Origin: Pleomorphomonas koreensis DSM 23070
GTDB lineage: Bacteria > Pseudomonadota > Alphaproteobacteria > Rhizobiales > Pleomorphomonadaceae
Direction: 5' to 3'
Assembly (NCBI RefSeq): GCF_000425185.1
Contig: NZ_AULH01000014.1
Coordinates: forward strand, 1 to 64,000
Length of the DNA: 64,000 nucleotides
Under the pieces are notes generated by a model. The model was given only the letters and a program-made list of their open reading frames with translations. It was not told where the DNA came from and ran no database searches. Shown in pieces: positions 34,625 to 43,522 of the stretch. Positions within the stretch are counted from its first letter, which is position 1. Each line of letters starts with the position of its first letter. Both the position numbers and the translations under genes were made by a program.

Positions 34625-35638
34625 ATGGCGGCACGACGCGGCATCGTCACCGGCGGCACCTGGTGCGTCGACAACAACCGCGTGATCAGCTTCTGGCCGG
34701 AGGAGGACGGCATCGCCGAAATCCTCTCCCAGGAGCTGGCCGGCGGCGGCTCGGGCTGCAACCTCGCCGTCGACATCCGCCATCTCGATCCGGCCCTGCC
34801 GGTGGAGACCATCGCCATCGTCGGCGACGACGAGGGCGGCCGCTTCCTGAGAAGCATTGCCGAGGAAGCCGGCATCGACCATCGGCAGATGCACGTCGAC
34901 GGCTTGCTGCCGACGCAGTTCACCGACGCCTACGCCTCGGCAACGACGCACCGCCGCACCCATCTGTTCGCCAAGGGGGTGGCGGCGTCGCTCACCCCCG
35001 ACCACTTCGACCTCGCGGCGACCCATGGCCGCATCCTGCACCTCGGCCTGCCGGGCTTCCACAAGCAGCTCGACGGTCCGTGGGCAGGCGGCGACAACGG
35101 CTGGGTGACCATCCTGAAGAAGGCGCGCGGCCTCGGCCTCAAGACCAACATCGAGCTGGCCAGCCTGGCGCCGCGCATCCTCGCCGATGCGGTGATGCCC
35201 TGCCTCGGTCATCTCGATTACGTCGTCGTCAACGACGCCGAGATCGGCGCGCTGGCCGGTCTTCCCACCGTCTGCCACGGCGTCACCGACGCCGGCCTCT
35301 GCGAGGCGGCGGCGCGGGCGGTGCTGGACAGCGGCGCCATGGAACTGGTGGTGGTGCACTGGCCGCAGCACGCCATCGCCGTCGCCCGCGACGGCACGGT
35401 CGCCAGGAAGGCGTCGGTGGCCATTCCGCCGGAGCTGGTGGTCGGCGCCAACGGTGCCGGCGACGCCTTCGCCGCCGGCATGGTCTACGGCCTGCACGAG
35501 GGCTGGCCGCTCGACCGCTCGCTGGCGCTGGCGCACGCCACGGCGGCCTGCTCGCTGCGCTCGGTCACCACGTCGGGCGCGATGGTCGGCTGGCAGGAGA
35601 CGCTGCGGCTCGCCGACCAATGGGGCTGGCGGACCTGA
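34625..35638 (+). CDS. PfkB-family sugar kinase
   Basis: 337 residues with ribokinase-fold features: the N-terminal GGTWCVDNN stretch, the ELAGGGSGCNLAVDIRHL glycine segment, and GANGAGDAFAAGMVYGL with the catalytic aspartate D in GAGD. Substrate is not evident; ketohexokinase, ribokinase and tagatose-6-phosphate-kinase types share this fold. It follows the aldolase-like gene by 2 bases and is closed by a strong terminator, so the two form a small operon. Confidence 0.88.
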   Translation: MAARRGIVTGGTWCVDNNRVISFWPEEDGIAEILSQELAGGGSGCNLAVDIRHLDPALPVETIAIVGDDEGGRFLRSIAEEAGIDHRQMHVDGLLPTQFTDAYASATTHRRTHLFAKGVAASLTPDHFDLAATHGRILHLGLPGFHKQLDGPWAGGDNGWVTILKKARGLGLKTNIELASLAPRILADAVMPCLGHLDYVVVNDAEIGALAGLPTVCHGVTDAGLCEAAARAVLDSGAMELVVVHWPQHAIAVARDGTVARKASVAIPPELVVGANGAGDAFAAGMVYGLHEGWPLDRSLALAHATAACSLRSVTTSGAMVGWQETLRLADQWGWRT

Positions 35639-35644
35639 CGATTC

Positions 35645-35672
35645 TCTCCGGCGGGCGACCGCCGGAGATTTG
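35645..35672. terminator. Bidirectional terminator between the PfkB and SDR genes
   Basis: TCTCCGGCGG-GCGA-CCGCCGGAGA, a perfect 10-bp stem, followed by TTT, sits between convergent stops at 35638 and 35675. Confidence 0.85.
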
Positions 35673-35674
35673 CC

Positions 35675-36475
35675 TCAGCGCAGGCCCGAGCCTGGCTCGG
35701 CCATGCGGCGGTGCCGGCGGGCCAGCGTTTCCGGCGACATGAAACCGGCCATCGCCGTCTGCAGCTTGTTGGTCCAGCCGGTGACGATATCGGCCTCGCC
35801 CTCCATCATCGCCTTGTAGCCCGACTGCGCGACGTAGCCGGCGTCGTCCTTTTCGGCCTGGCCCATCTCGGTGTCGAGCAGGTTGGCGCGTTCGAAGAAC
35901 TCGGTTTCGGTCGGGCCGGGCATCAGCACGGTGACGCTGACGCCGCTGTCGCGCAGTTCCTCGCGGAGCGCGTAGGCGAAGCTGTCGACGAAGGCCTTGG
36001 TGCCGTTGTAGACGGCCTGGAAGGCGCCCGGCATGTAGCCGGCGATCGAGCCGGTGAGCAGGATGCGGCCGAAGCGGCGCTCGCGCATCCGCCGGCCGAT
36101 CCGGTGCACGACGTCGAGCGTGCCGGTGACGTTGGTATCGACCACCTTGCGGATGTCGCCGAAGGATTGGTCGAGAAAGGCGTGGCCGAGGCCGCGCCCG
36201 GCGTTGGCCATCAGCAGTTCCACCGGACGGCCGTTGGCGTCGATGGCGGCGATCAGCTGGTTGATGCCCTCGGGGGTCGACAGGTCGGCCTGGATGTCGC
36301 TGATGGCGACGCCATGCTCGCCGAGCCGGTCGGCGACGTCGTGGATCGCCGGCTCGTCGGCGGCGATGATCAGGTCGTAGCCGTCGCTGGCGGCGCAGCG
36401 GGCAAGCTCGAAGCCGATGCCGCTCGAGGCACCGGTGACGACGGCGAGGCCGCGGTCGAGATAGATCTGGCCCAT
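35675..36475 (-). CDS. Short-chain dehydrogenase/reductase
   Basis: 266 residues of classical SDR type. TGASSGIG (14-21) binds NAD(P), NAG is at 91-93, and the catalytic set is S143, Y156, K160 (YNGTK). The substrate is unknown. It is convergent with the PfkB kinase and divergent from a small 56-residue protein, so it may not belong to either sugar set; a general stress-linked oxidoreductase is also possible. The ATG at 36475 lies 12 residues before the cofactor motif. Confidence 0.88.
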   Translation of the reverse strand: MGQIYLDRGLAVVTGASSGIGFELARCAASDGYDLIIAADEPAIHDVADRLGEHGVAISDIQADLSTPEGINQLIAAIDANGRPVELLMANAGRGLGHAFLDQSFGDIRKVVDTNVTGTLDVVHRIGRRMRERRFGRILLTGSIAGYMPGAFQAVYNGTKAFVDSFAYALREELRDSGVSVTVLMPGPTETEFFERANLLDTEMGQAEKDDAGYVAQSGYKAMMEGEADIVTGWTNKLQTAMAGFMSPETLARRHRRMAEPGSGLR

Positions 36476-36625
36476 GAGTGTGCTCCTCGGGTTCGCTCCG
36501 CGGGATCGTTCCGCGTTACCGGAGAACTTCTCGGAGGAGAGCGATGTTCCCGAACCGGCCGGACGGGAACAATCGGCGCGGCGCGCGGTTGTCCCCGACG
36601 TTTCCGGACATCCCAGGAGGCCGTC

Positions 36626-36796
36626 ATGAACGACAATGGCAAGATCAAGGACACCGAGCATCGCGCCGAAGATCCGGCGGAAGGAGCGCGCGACATCATC
36701 GACCGCGAGCTGAAACGCCAGGACGACAAAGCCGGGCAGAAGGCGGCGGCCGGCAAGCCGGCGGACCGCTCGACGGACAGCGGCCGGCCGCGCTGA
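36626..36796 (+). CDS. Small charged hypothetical protein
   Basis: 56 residues, strongly hydrophilic (many Asp, Lys, Arg, Glu), no cysteine and no membrane segment. A perfect AGGAGG ribosome site lies 6 bases before the ATG, which is the main reason to believe it. Composition is like short stress-linked proteins, but I do not recognise the family. It is divergent from the SDR gene and ends six bases before the convergent FGGY kinase stop. Confidence 0.6.
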   Translation: MNDNGKIKDTEHRAEDPAEGARDIIDRELKRQDDKAGQKAAAGKPADRSTDSGRPR

Positions 36797-36802
36797 GGCC
36801 GC

Positions 36803-38275
36803 TCACCAGCCGCTGAAGGCTGCCCGCGCCGCGTTGAACGGCTTCAGCGCCGCATAGAGCGCGCGATACTCGCCGTAGATGAAATCCATGCGCGCCCGCC
36901 GCGCCGGATTCGGCTCGAACAGCCGGTCGGTGACCACCAGTCGCCCGGCTGCCGCGGCGATCGACGGAAAGGCGCCGGCGCCGACGCCGGCCAGGATGGC
37001 CGCGCCGAGCACGCCGGCGTCGAGCGCCTTCAAGCGGCGGATCGGCCGGCCCAGCATGTCCGCGCGGATCTGGCACCAGGGGTCGGCGGCGGCGCCGCCG
37101 CCGGCCATGGCAAAGCCGGTGGCCGGCCGGCCGGCCGATGCCTCCAGCGCTTCCAGAAGCCAGCGCACCGAGGCGGCGACGCCCTCGAACACGCCGCGCG
37201 TCAGTTCGGCCGGCCCCATGGCGGCGTCGAGGCCGATGAAGGCGCCGCGGGCGCCGATGTCCCAGATCGGCGCCCGCTCGCCCTGGAGATGCGGCAGGAA
37301 CAGCGGCGTCGGCCGCTGCGGGTCGCCGCCGGCGGCCAGTGCCGACAACTCGGCCGGCGACCGGCCGGTCAGCGTCGACAGCCAGCCGAGCGAGGCGCCG
37401 CCCGATTGGGTCGGGCCAGCATGCAGGGTGATGCCCTCGCAGGTCGGAAAGGCGACGACGCCCGGCGCCGGATGGCGCGTCTTCGAGACGAGGCCGACGA
37501 TCTCCGAGGTGCCGGAGAGATACATGCAGTCGCCATCATCGAGGGCGCCACAGCCGACGAGGCCGGCCCAGGCGTCCATGGCGCCGGTCACCATCGGCGT
37601 GCCGGCCAGCGGCAGGCCCGGCCGGATGCGGCCGGCCGCTTCTGTGAAGCCGCCGAGCGGCGGCAGTTTTTCGGCGACGCCCGGCACCAGGTCGAGAAGG
37701 CGCGGCACGTAGGTCAGCGACTGGTCGATCAGGCCGAAGGCGGTCATCGGGTCGGCCGTCGCCTCGTCGGTCAGCTGCAGGATGCAATAGTCCTTGGGGG
37801 CCATCAGCCAGCGCGTTTTCTCCCAGACGTCCGGGCGGCGGCGCTTCACCCAGAGGGCGCGGGCCAGCGGGTGGCTGGCGTCGATGGTGAGCGGCGCGCC
37901 CCACCAGCCGATGCGCTCTTCCGTGGACACCTGCGCGTCCAGTTCGGCCGCCTCGGCGCCGGCCCGGCCGTCCTGCCAGGTGATGGCCGGCATCAGCGCT
38001 TCGCCGGCCGCGCCGACGAAAACGTGCGTGTTGACCTGACTGGTCAGGCCGACGCCGGCGACGGCGCCCTCCGGCAGGCCGCTGGCCAGCGCGGCCAGCG
38101 TCGCGGTCACCCGGCTGGTCCAGTCGGCCGGGTCCTGCTCGGCGAGGCCGGGGGCCGGCCGCGCCATCGGATAGGGGCGGGCGAAGGCGCGCAGCGCCGT
38201 GCCATCGGCATCGAACAGGCTGGCCTTGATCGAGGTGGTGCCGACGTCGATGCCGACGAGAAGGGGCGTCTTCAT
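36803..38275 (-). CDS. FGGY-family sugar kinase (xylulokinase-like)
   Basis: 490 residues. LVGIDVGTTSIKASLFDADG is the first phosphate motif, TWQDGRAG follows, and GAMDAWAGLVGCGALDDGDCMYLSGTSE is the second actin-fold phosphate motif. FAMAGGGAAADPWCQIRADMLGRPI is the FGGY signature region. It resembles XylB-type kinases, but related polyol and ketose kinases share these motifs. Divergent from the ABC importer that begins at 38508, so it probably acts on the imported sugar or a derivative. Confidence 0.9.
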   Translation of the reverse strand: MKTPLLVGIDVGTTSIKASLFDADGTALRAFARPYPMARPAPGLAEQDPADWTSRVTATLAALASGLPEGAVAGVGLTSQVNTHVFVGAAGEALMPAITWQDGRAGAEAAELDAQVSTEERIGWWGAPLTIDASHPLARALWVKRRRPDVWEKTRWLMAPKDYCILQLTDEATADPMTAFGLIDQSLTYVPRLLDLVPGVAEKLPPLGGFTEAAGRIRPGLPLAGTPMVTGAMDAWAGLVGCGALDDGDCMYLSGTSEIVGLVSKTRHPAPGVVAFPTCEGITLHAGPTQSGGASLGWLSTLTGRSPAELSALAAGGDPQRPTPLFLPHLQGERAPIWDIGARGAFIGLDAAMGPAELTRGVFEGVAASVRWLLEALEASAGRPATGFAMAGGGAAADPWCQIRADMLGRPIRRLKALDAGVLGAAILAGVGAGAFPSIAAAAGRLVVTDRLFEPNPARRARMDFIYGEYRALYAALKPFNAARAAFSGW

Positions 38276-38358
38276 GGAAGGGATCCGGTAGAGGCGGGAC
38301 GGCCGAGATCACCACGCCGGCCGCCGCCTGTCCATCTGGTTTCTCTTCCGTTTCAACT

Positions 38359-38418
38359 GCCGGCGAGCCTCCGGCCCCCGGGCTTCCGTGGCGCTGGAAG
38401 CCGCCTCGCGGCGGCTTC
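38359..38418. repeat. Intergenic hairpin element, copy 1
   Basis: A stretch with GCCGGCGAGCCTCCGG, GGCTTCCG and a terminal hairpin GAAGCCGC-CTCGCG-GCGGCTTC (38397-38418). A similar arrangement lies at 43298-43409. The two copies sit on either side of the ABC importer genes. Function unknown; it may be a dispersed repeat of this genome. Confidence 0.45.
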
Positions 38419-38507
38419 TCCGTGTTGAACGCCGCCCCTCCGGCTGCTAACTGTTTCTGGCCAGCGCCTTCGGCGACCGGCGCCAAGAAAAAACGGGGAA
38501 CGCACAC

Positions 38508-39437
38508 ATGACAGCTTCGTTCCGGACGCGGGCCTTCGGCGCCGCGCTCCTTTTGTCCGCCGCGCTCGCCGCCGGCACCGCCATGGCGGCCAAGGTGGCG
38601 GTGATCACGCCCTATCTCGCCCAGCCGGGCACCCAGTTCTACGTCGAGGCCTTCGAGGCGGCGGCCAAGGACGAAGGTTGGGACGTCAACGTCATCGACA
38701 CCAAGGGCGACGTCGCCGCCGTCATCGCCCGCCTTGAGGACGCGGCGACGCAGAAGGTCGACGCGGTGGTGATCAACGTCGATCCGGCGCAGGTCGAGGC
38801 CGGCCTTGCCGCCGTCAAGGACGCCGGCATCCCGATCGTCGGCATGGACGCCGGCGCCAGCCCCTATCTCGTCACCAACGTCACCTCCAACGGCTATGCC
38901 ATGGCCGCCGACACGGCGGCCTATGTCGCCAACCGCATCGGCGGCAAGGGCAACGTCGTCATGTTCGTGTTCGACGCCTTCCCGCCGGTGCAGGTGCGCG
39001 GGGTGATCGCCGACGCGGTGTTCGGCAACAATCCCGACATCAAGGTGCTCGACCGCGTGACGCCCGACGTCTCGGACGGCGGCATCGCCGACAGCCGCGC
39101 CAAGATGGAGGCGATCCTCGCCGCCCATCCCGACAAGGGCTCCATCGCCGCCGTCTGGGCGGCCTGGGACCAGCCGGCGCTCGGCGCGCTGCAGGCGATC
39201 GAGGCGGCCGGCCGTGAGGACGAGGGCATCGTCATCACCGGCATCGACGCCAACCCGCAGGCCCGCGAAGCGATCGCCGCCGGCGGCAACTTCGAGGCGT
39301 CGATGGCGCAGGATTTCCACGGCATCGGCAAGGCGGCCGCCGAGGCGGTGGCCCAGACGCTCGGTGGCAAGCCGCCGAAGTCGTCGGTGATCTACGTGCC
39401 GACCAGGCTGATCACCGCCGGCAACGTCCAGGACTGA
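38508..39437 (+). CDS. Ribose-type ABC transporter sugar-binding protein
   Basis: 309 residues with a signal peptide ending TAMAAK. The mature protein has the periplasmic-binding-protein type 1 fold: FYVEAFEAAAKDEGWDVNVIDTKGD, VDAVVINVDP, GIPIVGMDAGA and VITGIDANPQAREAI. It belongs with RbsB/XylF-like proteins that bind a monosaccharide. First gene of the importer; a hairpin after it (39452-39474) separates it from the ATPase. Divergent from the FGGY kinase. Confidence 0.93.
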   Translation: MTASFRTRAFGAALLLSAALAAGTAMAAKVAVITPYLAQPGTQFYVEAFEAAAKDEGWDVNVIDTKGDVAAVIARLEDAATQKVDAVVINVDPAQVEAGLAAVKDAGIPIVGMDAGASPYLVTNVTSNGYAMAADTAAYVANRIGGKGNVVMFVFDAFPPVQVRGVIADAVFGNNPDIKVLDRVTPDVSDGGIADSRAKMEAILAAHPDKGSIAAVWAAWDQPALGALQAIEAAGREDEGIVITGIDANPQAREAIAAGGNFEASMAQDFHGIGKAAAEAVAQTLGGKPPKSSVIYVPTRLITAGNVQD

Positions 39438-39451
39438 CGGCATTCTCCAAC

Positions 39452-39474
39452 GGCGGACGGCGCAGCCGTCCGCC
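39452..39474 (+). terminator. Intercistronic hairpin after the binding-protein gene
   Basis: GGCGGACGGC-GCA-GCCGTCCGCC, a perfect 10-bp stem 15 bases after the stop. It probably raises binding-protein expression over that of the membrane components. Confidence 0.6.
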
Positions 39475-39491
39475 CCCGGGCGGTATTTTCC

Positions 39492-40997
<1,506 letters not shown>

Positions 40998-41008
40998 AGG
41001 ATTTTCCC

Positions 41009-41959
41009 GTGCTTTCCGCGCTCAAGACCTACGGCACGCTGATCGGCTTCCTGCTGGTCGTCGCCTTCTTCGCCATCGAGATCCCCGACACCTTCATGAC
41101 GGCGAAGAACTGGCTGAACATCAGCCAGCAGGTATCGATGCTGGCCGTCGTCGCCTTCACCATGACCATCGTTATGGCGATGGGCGACTTCGATCTGTCC
41201 GTCGGCTCGATGGCCTCGCTCGCCGGCATCGTGGCGGCGCTGGCCTTCCGCGACGGCCAGGCGGTGTGGATGGGCGTCATGCTGGCGCTGGTCGTCGGCC
41301 TGCTGGGCGGCCTCCTCAACGGCGCGCTGATCGCCTATGTCGGCATCCTGCCCTTCGTGGCGACGCTCGGCACGCTGACCGTCTACAGCGGCCTCGCCTT
41401 CCTGGTCTCCGGCGGCAAGACCATCTTCGGCCGCGACATCCCCCAGGTCTTCTCGGGCTTCGCCCGCGCCGGCCTGCCGCTGTCGGGGACGGTGAGCCTG
41501 CCGGCCCTGACCATCCTTGCCGCGCTGGTTCTGGCCGCCGTCTGGTTCACGCTGGAGCAGACCGCCTTCGGCCGGCGGCTCTACGCCATCGGCGGCAACA
41601 AGGAGGCGGCGCGCCTTGCCGGCATCCGGGTGAAGCGGCTGCGCTTTCTCGCCTTCGGCCTCAGCGGCCTCGGCGCGGCGACGGCCGGGCTGATGTACGC
41701 GAGCCGGGTGGCCTCGGCCAACCCGACCCAAGGCTCGGGGCTGATGCTCGACGCCATCGCCGCCGTCTTCCTCGGCATGACGATGAGCGAGGAGGGCGAG
41801 CCGCACGTTCTCGCCACGCTGGTGGGCGTGATGATCCTCGGCGTGCTCGGCAACGGCCTGACGCAGATGAGCATCGACAGCTACGTGCGCGAGGTGCTGA
41901 TCGGCACCATCATCGTGCTGGCGGTGGCCTCGTCGTCGCTCGGCAAGGCGAGGGGATAG
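41009..41959 (+). CDS. Sugar ABC transporter permease (RbsC/XylH type)
   Basis: 316 residues, about eight to ten membrane segments. MAMGDFDLSVGSMASLAGIV and GRRLYAIGGNKEAARLAGIRVKR are the signature segments of ribose-type permeases. It starts with GTG 11 bases after the ATPase stop and converges on the AGE-family gene, whose stop is 6 bases away. Confidence 0.94.
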   Translation: MLSALKTYGTLIGFLLVVAFFAIEIPDTFMTAKNWLNISQQVSMLAVVAFTMTIVMAMGDFDLSVGSMASLAGIVAALAFRDGQAVWMGVMLALVVGLLGGLLNGALIAYVGILPFVATLGTLTVYSGLAFLVSGGKTIFGRDIPQVFSGFARAGLPLSGTVSLPALTILAALVLAAVWFTLEQTAFGRRLYAIGGNKEAARLAGIRVKRLRFLAFGLSGLGAATAGLMYASRVASANPTQGSGLMLDAIAAVFLGMTMSEEGEPHVLATLVGVMILGVLGNGLTQMSIDSYVREVLIGTIIVLAVASSSLGKARG

Positions 41960-41965
41960 CTCCCC

Positions 41966-43231
41966 TCAGACCTTTATTCCATCGGTCATCAGGCCGCGGA
42001 CCAGACTGCCGGAGGTCGGCAGCAGCGGGATCAGGCAGGCCTGGACCGAGTGGTAGATGTCGGGCCGGCCGTAGAACGGGTTGGTGGCCGGCCGGTTCTC
42101 GGCATCGAGCTGCGGGATGAAGGCGCCGGTCGTCCGGTCGATCAGATGGTCGGAGGTGAAGTCCCAGATGCGGCGATACCACTCTTCGTAGAAGGCGTCG
42201 CCGGTGATCGAGGCGAGGAAATGGGCGGCGCCCAGCCCCTCGCAGCAGGGCCACCAGAAGCGGTCGGGCACCGACGGCTTGCCGTCCCAGCCGACGGTGT
42301 AATAGAAGCCGCCCCGCTCCTTGTCCCAGCCCTCGTCGACGGCGAGGCGGAACAGATTCTGCGCCGCGTCGGGCAGCCAGCCGAGCTTGCGGCCGCCCAG
42401 CTCCCAGAGCTGCAGCAGGAGTCGCGCCCATTCCAGCCAGTGGCCGGGCGTCGAGCCATAGGGCTTGAACATCGGGTTGCCGACATAGTCGAGCGTGACG
42501 TTCCACTTGCCGTCGAAATGCTCGGGCAGCCTCCAGCCGTTGCGTGAGGCGAAGCGGTCGACGATCAGCTCGGCGATGCTCTCGGCCCGGCGGAGATAGT
42601 CGGCCTCGTCGGTGACCTCGTAGGCGGCCATCAGCGATTCGGTGAGGTGCATGTTGGAGTTCTGGCCGCGATAGTCGCCGATCGGCTGCCAGTCGGCGGT
42701 GAACTCCTCGGCGACGGCGCCCGGCCGCGCCTCCCAGAAGCGGTTGACGAGGATGTCGGTGACGTCGGCGAGCAGCCTGTCGGCGTCGGGGTGGCCGGCC
42801 GCCCTGGCGGTGGCGGCGGCCAGCAGCACGTGGGCGTGGCCGTAGGCCTGCTTGGTCGGATCGGTCAGTGTGCCGTAGCCGACGCCCCAGTGATAGCCGC
42901 CGTTCGTCGCGTCGCGATGGCCGTTCCAGAGGAAGTCCATGCCCTGGTCGACGACCGAGGCGGCGCCGGGGCGGCCCATCAGGCTGGCGATGCCAAAGGC
43001 GTGCACCAGACGGGTGGTGATGTGGAGGTTGCGCGACGGCATGAGGCCGCCATCGGCACCCGGCGCCATCGGCCGGCCGGCTTCGTCGAGTTCGAAATAG
43101 CCGCCGAGCGGGTTGCGGCAGCCGGCCTCGAAGAAGGAGAACAGGGCGTCGGCGCGGCCGAGCAGCCAGAGGCGGTGAGGTGTGCGCTCCACCCAGCGGC
43201 GATCGGCGGCGGGTTTCTGGTCCCTGAGCAT
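41966..43231 (-). CDS. AGE-family sugar epimerase/isomerase
   Basis: 421 residues in the N-acylglucosamine 2-epimerase / mannose isomerase fold, an alpha6/alpha6 barrel. Typical segments include LHITTRLVHAFGIA, DFLWNGHRDATNGGYHWGVG, KQAYGHAHVLLAAA, NSNMHLTESLMAAYEVT, PGHWLEWARLLLQLW and RFWWPCCEGLGAAHFLA, which hold the conserved histidines and glutamates. Family members interconvert mannose and fructose, GlcNAc and ManNAc, or sulfoquinovose isomers; the substrate here is open. The ATG at 43231 follows GGAGGACAACAG closely, and a LacI-type palindrome lies just upstream. Confidence 0.88.
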   Translation of the reverse strand: MLRDQKPAADRRWVERTPHRLWLLGRADALFSFFEAGCRNPLGGYFELDEAGRPMAPGADGGLMPSRNLHITTRLVHAFGIASLMGRPGAASVVDQGMDFLWNGHRDATNGGYHWGVGYGTLTDPTKQAYGHAHVLLAAATARAAGHPDADRLLADVTDILVNRFWEARPGAVAEEFTADWQPIGDYRGQNSNMHLTESLMAAYEVTDEADYLRRAESIAELIVDRFASRNGWRLPEHFDGKWNVTLDYVGNPMFKPYGSTPGHWLEWARLLLQLWELGGRKLGWLPDAAQNLFRLAVDEGWDKERGGFYYTVGWDGKPSVPDRFWWPCCEGLGAAHFLASITGDAFYEEWYRRIWDFTSDHLIDRTTGAFIPQLDAENRPATNPFYGRPDIYHSVQACLIPLLPTSGSLVRGLMTDGIKV

Positions 43232-43248
43232 CTGTTGTCCTCCAAGCG

Positions 43249-43268
43249 CAATCGCTTGAAAGCGATTG
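43249..43268 (-). promoter_or_regulatory. LacI-like operator before the AGE-family gene
   Basis: CAATCGCTTGAAAGCGATTG, 9-bp arms around a GA centre, starts 18 bases upstream of the start codon and touches the ribosome site. Binding there would block transcription or translation. The regulator is not encoded next to it. Confidence 0.6.
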
Positions 43269-43297
43269 CTTTCTTTCTTTTCTCGCCTCAGTCGCCG

Positions 43298-43409
43298 GCG
43301 GACCTCCGGTCCTTGGCTTCCGCTTCGCTTTCCGTCTTTCGGGGCTTCGTCCCAAAAGACCCGCTGCGCGCGGCGCCGCTTGGCGCCGGAAGCCGCGTCC
43401 CGCGGCTTC
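43298..43409. repeat. Intergenic hairpin element, copy 2
   Basis: Contains GCCGGCGGACCTCCGG, GGCTTCCG and the hairpin GAAGCCGCG-TCC-CGCGGCTTC (43389-43409). It parallels copy 1 at 38359-38418, though with a longer middle. No gene was seen in 43269-43522. Confidence 0.45.
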
Positions 43410-43522
43410 GCGCGGTTGCCGTGCCGCCCGTGATGAGACGCTCCATCCCTCCTTCTTAGCACCGCCGGCCATCGGGACAACTTCAGGAGATCACTAAGCT
43501 ATCAGTCTTTCGGCGTGTCTGG

